From the NCBI GenBank assembly GCA_031969915.1, contig DALYJJ010000124.1:1-18028 (forward strand): a stretch of DNA of 18,028 nucleotides. Reading direction: 5' to 3'. The notes beneath the pieces were generated by a model. It searched no databases and was not told the origin of the DNA. It was given only the letters and a program-made list of their open reading frames with translations. Below, one piece after another: positions 14,359 to 18,028 of this stretch. Position 1 is the first letter of the stretch; each line of letters starts with the position of its first letter. The position numbers were made by a program, and so were the translations under genes. Source of the stretch: DALYJJ01 sp031969915. GTDB taxonomy: Bacteria > Acidobacteriota > Terriglobia > Bryobacterales > Bryobacteraceae.

Positions 14359-14369
14359 GGAGGAGCGTG

Positions 14370-16142
14370 ATGGCTGCCAATGCCCTGCCCCTGCGCCAGG
14401 AACGGGAATTGCCGGATTTGTTGCCGGCCCGGATGGTGAATGAGTATGTCTACTGCCCACGGCTGTTCTACTACGAGTGGGTGGAGGGGGTTTTTCGCGA
14501 GAGCGCGGACACGCTCGAGGGAGCCTGGCAGCACCGCCGCGTGGACCAGAAGGGCGGCGCGGAGTTGCCGGCGCCGGAGGAGTTAGGCGGCGCGGAGAAG
14601 ATCCATTCGCGGTCGGTGGCGCTGTCGAGCCAGAAGTACCGGGTGACAGCCAAGCTCGATTTGCTGGAGGTGGACGGCGGGACGGTCACGCCCGTGGATT
14701 ACAAGCATGGGCGGCCTCGCGAGGTGGACGGATCGTTAGTGGCGTGGCCGGCGGATCGGGTGCAGTTGGCGGTGCAGGCACTGGTGCTGCGGGAGAACGG
14801 GTACCCTTGCGAAGAGGGGCTGATTTACTACGCCAAGACGAAGCAGCGGGTCCGGGTGGCTTTCGACGAGGCCGCGATGGAAGAAGCGCTGGAGGCGATC
14901 GCGGGGGCGTTCCGGACGGCGCTCCTGCCGGTGATTCCGGCGCCGCTGGTGGATTCGCCGAAGTGTCCGGGGTGCTCGCTGGCGCCGGTTTGTTTGCCGG
15001 ACGAGACGCTTCGGATGCAGGAGGAAAGGGGGGAGGCTGGGGAGCAGTTGTCGCTGTTTGAGAGAGAGGACGGCGGGGTCTTGCGGAAGGGACCCCGGCC
15101 GGGCATTCGGCAGATGATGACGCCTCGGGACGAGAAGAAGCCGCTGTACTTGAACACGCAGGGGCTCCGCGTGGGCAAGAGCGGGCAGGTGTTGCAGGTG
15201 AAGGAGAACGACAGCGTACGGCAGGAGGTACGGATCGGGGAGATCAATCAGGTGAGCCTGTTGGGCAACATTCAGATCTCGACGCAGGCCGTGCAGACGC
15301 TGTGCGAGGCGGAGGTTCCGGTCTGCTACTTCTCGATGGGCGGCTGGTTTTACGGGATCACCTCGGGCATGGTGACCAAGAACGTGATGCTGAGGAAGGC
15401 GCAGTTCCGGCTGAGCGAGGAGGAGTGGTTCCGGCTGCGGCTGGCGCGGCGGCTGGTGGCGGGGAAAATCCGCAATCAGCGGACCATGCTGCTGCGGAAC
15501 CATGTGGAGCCGGACGAGCGCGTGCTGCGGGAGCTCAAGGAGCACGCGGGGAAGGCCGAGGAGGCGGGATCGATTGAGAGTCTGATGGGCGTGGAGGGGA
15601 ACGCGGCCCGGCTGTACTTCGGACAGTTCGCGGGCATGTTGAAGAACGAGGACGGCGGCGAGGCGGGGTTGGTATTCGACTTTGACGGCCGGAACCGCAG
15701 GCCGCCCCGCGATCCGGTGAATGCGCTGCTCTCGTTGGGGTACAGTCTGCTGGCGAAGGATCTGACGGTGACCTGTTATGCGGTGGGGTTCGATCCGCTG
15801 GTCGGCTTCTACCATGCGCTGCGGCATGGGAGGCCGGCGCTGGCGCTCGATTTGATGGAGCCGTTCCGGCCGCTGGTCGTGGATTCGGCGGTGATTCAGG
15901 CGGTGAACACGCGGATGGTGGGGGGGAAGCACTTTGTGACCTCGGGCGGGAGCGTGGCGCTGACCGCCGAGGGCCGGAAGGCGTTTTTCCGGGCGTATGA
16001 ATTGCGGATGGACGGGCTGGTGACGCATCCGTTATTCGAGTACCGCGTGAGTTACCGGCGGCTCCTGGAAGTCCAGACGCGAATGTTGGCGCGCGTGATG
16101 GAAGGGGAGATCGGAGAGTATCCGGTATTCGTGACGAGATAG
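14370..16142 (+). CDS. cas4-cas1: Cas4-Cas1 fusion protein
   Basis: This 590-residue protein fuses the Cas4 exonuclease to the Cas1 integrase, as is typical for subtype I-G. Cas4 part (about 18-210): iron-sulfur cysteines Cys29 (YCPRLFYYEW) and Cys199, Cys202, Cys208 (CPGCSLAPVC), with the RecB-type nuclease residues Asp97, Asp110 and Lys112 (VDYKHGRP). A linker (about 211-255) contains EQLSLFERED. Cas1 part: PLYLNTQGLRVGK at its start, and metal ligands Glu409 (GVEGNAARLYF), His482 (GFYHALRHGRP) and Glu497 (DLMEPFRP). The ATG at 14370 has the ribosome site GGAGGAG at 14359-14365. Cas4 selects and trims spacers with the right adjacent motif; Cas1 with Cas2 inserts them beside the leader 181 bp downstream. 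Confidence 0.97.
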   Translation: MAANALPLRQERELPDLLPARMVNEYVYCPRLFYYEWVEGVFRESADTLEGAWQHRRVDQKGGAELPAPEELGGAEKIHSRSVALSSQKYRVTAKLDLLEVDGGTVTPVDYKHGRPREVDGSLVAWPADRVQLAVQALVLRENGYPCEEGLIYYAKTKQRVRVAFDEAAMEEALEAIAGAFRTALLPVIPAPLVDSPKCPGCSLAPVCLPDETLRMQEERGEAGEQLSLFEREDGGVLRKGPRPGIRQMMTPRDEKKPLYLNTQGLRVGKSGQVLQVKENDSVRQEVRIGEINQVSLLGNIQISTQAVQTLCEAEVPVCYFSMGGWFYGITSGMVTKNVMLRKAQFRLSEEEWFRLRLARRLVAGKIRNQRTMLLRNHVEPDERVLRELKEHAGKAEEAGSIESLMGVEGNAARLYFGQFAGMLKNEDGGEAGLVFDFDGRNRRPPRDPVNALLSLGYSLLAKDLTVTCYAVGFDPLVGFYHALRHGRPALALDLMEPFRPLVVDSAVIQAVNTRMVGGKHFVTSGGSVALTAEGRKAFFRAYELRMDGLVTHPLFEYRVSYRRLLEVQTRMLARVMEGEIGEYPVFVTR

Positions 16143-16323
16143 CGTTTGGGTTGCGAGCGGTGGGGTGGCGCCTGATGAGCGGGGGGCGCTCGCGGGCATT
16201 GATTTTAGGGAGGTTAGGGAGTAAGTTGGGATGGGTTTTGCGGGTGCGATAGAGCGTCTGGAGAGGACCACTCGCGCGAGCTCGCGCAGGTCTTTGAAAA
16301 GTGATAGGGTTAGGGGGCCGGCG
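16143..16323 (+). promoter_or_regulatory. CRISPR leader
   Basis: These 181 bp lie between the cas1 stop and the first repeat. No coding region is seen. The strand is G-rich and purine-rich up to the first repeat, with a perfect 14-bp palindrome at 16274-16287. New spacers would enter at 16323/16324. The leader side is deduced from the cas4-cas1 gene being adjacent and from the repeat's 3' end ATTGAAGG, which resembles the common ATTGAAAC handle. A promoter for the array should be here, but I cannot point to a clear -10/-35 pair. Confidence 0.7.
16274..16287. promoter_or_regulatory. 14-bp perfect palindrome in the leader
   Basis: GCGCGAG directly followed by CTCGCGC forms a perfect dyad without spacer, ending 36 bp before the first repeat. 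This distance equals one repeat length. It resembles, but is not the same as, the palindromic core of the repeat (which has GCGCTCGATCGAGCGC). Confidence 0.5.
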
Positions 16324-18028
16324 ATTTCCGCGCTCGATCGAGCGCGGCCTCATTGAAGGTGTTTCACCTCAAAGGTCATAACGGTTTGATCATCGCATTT
16401 CCGCGCTCGATCGAGCGCGGCCTCATTGAAGGATCAACTGCGTCCACGCATCGCGCCTGGTCATGCCCGTATTTCCGCGCTCGATCGAGCGCGGCCTCAT
16501 TGAAGGGTGCCATGGGGAGCGACGAACCGTCCAGACCGTTTGACATTTCCGCGCTCGATCGAGCGCGGCCTCATTGAAGGTCGGGCTACCGCCCAAGGGT
16601 GACGTGACGGATTACATTTCCGCGCTCGATCGAGCGCGGCCTCATTGAAGGATGTCGCGCTTCGCATATCCACTTCAGGCAGCATGGCATTTCCGCGCTC
16701 GATCGAGCGCGGCCTCATTGAAGGCCCGCTCCGGTGAGTGGGGAAAAACTGATTCTGTACATTTCCGCGCTCGATCGAGCGCGGCCTCATTGAAGGGTGG
16801 TGCGTGCTCGCCGAGTGGCGGAATCGACACGCCATTTCCGCGCTCGATCGAGCGCGGCCTCATTGAAGGGCCTTGCCCGGCGCCTGCGTGGTCATGGAGG
16901 GGCTGTATTTCCGCGCTCGATCGAGCGCGGCCTCATTGAAGGGCGAACGGCGTCACGTCCGTGGTGATGAACAACCCGAATTTCCGCGCTCGATCGAGCG
17001 CGGCCTCATTGAAGGAGTCAAACGCCTCGTGGAACCGCTCGCGAGCCTCCTCATTTCCGCGCTCGATCGAGCGCGGCCTCATTGAAGGCGGCGGCCTTCA
17101 ACGGCGTGTTTGAGAATGCCGAATTATTTCCGCGCTCGATCGAGCGCGGCCTCATTGAAGGCAACCCTGCCCCCGGGGGCGCAACGCGCCCTCCCTCCCA
17201 TTTCCGCGCTCGATCGAGCGCGGCCTCATTGAAGGTCAGTGTGCCGGGCGTGTTCTCCTTCGGAGCGTCCCACATTTCCGCGCTCGATCGAGCGCGGCCT
17301 CATTGAAGGCTGATTGTGTAACAAACCTTGCTGCATGGCTTGCCGCATTTCCGCGCTCGATCGAGCGCGGCCTCATTGAAGGCGCGGCGGTCCAGTAGAT
17401 TAACTGGTGCTTACCAGATTTCCGCGCTCGATCGAGCGCGGCCTCATTGAAGGGGCACTACGACTTTGGCCGCGGCAACGCGGCTCACATTTCCGCGCTC
17501 GATCGAGCGCGGCCTCATTGAAGGGCCGCGTCCAGTGCGCGGGTGAACGTGGCGGTGGCCATTTCCGCGCTCGATCGAGCGCGGCCTCATTGAAGGACCA
17601 CGGCATGTGCCGGGGTGACCATCGCGAGGATGATTTCCGCGCTCGATCGAGCGCGGCCTCATTGAAGGCATGCCTTAATCGTACCCCTGAACCGAGTATC
17701 CATATTTCCGCGCTCGATCGAGCGCGGCCTCATTGAAGGCATCCCTGCCCGAACTCCTTCGGCTCCAACTTGGCATTTCCGCGCTCGATCGAGCGCGGCC
17801 TCATTGAAGGCTCGTGGCGGCCTTCCAAAGCACCGCCCATCGCCCATTTCCGCGCTCGATCGAGCGCGGCCTCATTGAAGGTTGTTCGGCGGAGGAACGC
17901 CACGGCCCAGCATGTACATTTCCGCGCTCGATCGAGCGCGGCCTCATTGAAGGCCGCGCCCATGCCGTTGAGCGAGGTCATCGCCAGCGGGCATTTCCGC
18001 GCTCGATCGAGCGCGGCCTCATTGAAGG
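16324..18028 (+). CRISPR. CRISPR array, 24 identical 36-bp repeats, open at right edge
   Basis: Repeats are 36 bp and, as far as I can read, all identical: they start ATTTCCGCGC and end CCTCATTGAAGG. Starts: 16324, 16397, 16471, 16545, 16616, 16689, 16761, 16834, 16907, 16980, 17053, 17126, 17200, 17274, 17347, 17418, 17489, 17561, 17633, 17704, 17775, 17846, 17918, 17993. The 23 spacers are 35-39 bp (mostly 35-38) and all different. The last visible repeat ends on the final base of the window, so the array most likely continues. The repeat core CCGCGCTCGATCGAGCGCGG (repeat bases 5-24) is a perfect 20-bp palindrome that would fold into the Cas6 hairpin. If cleavage leaves the usual 8-base tag, the guide would begin ATTGAAGG. 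The array is transcribed with the cas genes (inferred from handle and leader). Confidence 0.99.

Noticed and set aside
14736..16028. Long minus-strand frame opposite cas4-cas1
   Set aside because: It is a shadow of the real gene; the translation is rich in His, Pro, Arg and Gln without recognisable motifs.
16353..17981. Many short frames on both strands across the array, each with repeated Arg-Ser-Ile-Glu-Arg-Gly type segments
   Set aside because: They are translations of the CRISPR repeat itself; the repeating peptide has no independent meaning.

Overview
The window looks like a piece of a GC-rich chromosome from an Acidobacteriota bacterium, most likely of the Solibacter/Bryobacter type. 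This is an inference. It rests mainly on a very large Oar-like outer-membrane receptor with an N-terminal carboxypeptidase-regulatory domain (a family greatly expanded in that group) and on overall base composition. No 16S gene or other decisive marker is present.

Left part (1-5001), ordinary chromosome. It holds the 5' part of a KDPG aldolase gene (minus strand), then divergently a 1195-residue TonB-dependent receptor-like protein with a strong terminator, then a convergent SAM-dependent methyltransferase.

Middle part (5069-7041), a scrap-yard of small mobile and toxin-antitoxin genes. It holds an intact Phd/YefM antitoxin followed by a decayed PIN-domain (VapC) toxin, a palindrome, a 5'-truncated divergent antitoxin-like fragment, an unrecognised reading frame, an overlapping DUF4160-DUF2442 pair, two inverted repeats, and a 69-residue orphan ORF with a terminator-like hairpin.

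Right part (7064-18028), a complete type I-G (formerly I-U) CRISPR-Cas locus, all cas genes on the plus strand. It starts at an extended -10 box. The interference genes are tightly coupled: cas3 (helicase with C-terminal HD nuclease), cas8 (Csb3/GSU0052-like), cas7 (Csb1), and a cas5-cas6 fusion (Csb2). After them the operon is interrupted by an orphan DUF433 antitoxin gene, cas2 with its own -10 box and ribosome site, an opposite-strand brnA antitoxin with an N-terminally truncated brnT toxin, and then a cas4-cas1 fusion. A 181-bp leader follows, then an array of 24 identical 36-bp repeats and 23 spacers of 35-39 bp that runs off the right edge.

How it works together (family knowledge): Cas4-Cas1 and Cas2 capture and trim new spacers. 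Cas6 in the Csb2 fusion cuts the array transcript at the repeat hairpin. Cas8, Cas7 and Cas5-6 form the guide-RNA complex, and Cas3 is recruited to unwind and degrade the target. All expected catalytic motifs I looked for are intact and the repeats show no decay, so the system looks functional. The most unusual aspects are the toxin-antitoxin relics wedged inside the cas operon, the displaced cas2, and the repeat core, which is a perfect 20-bp palindrome.
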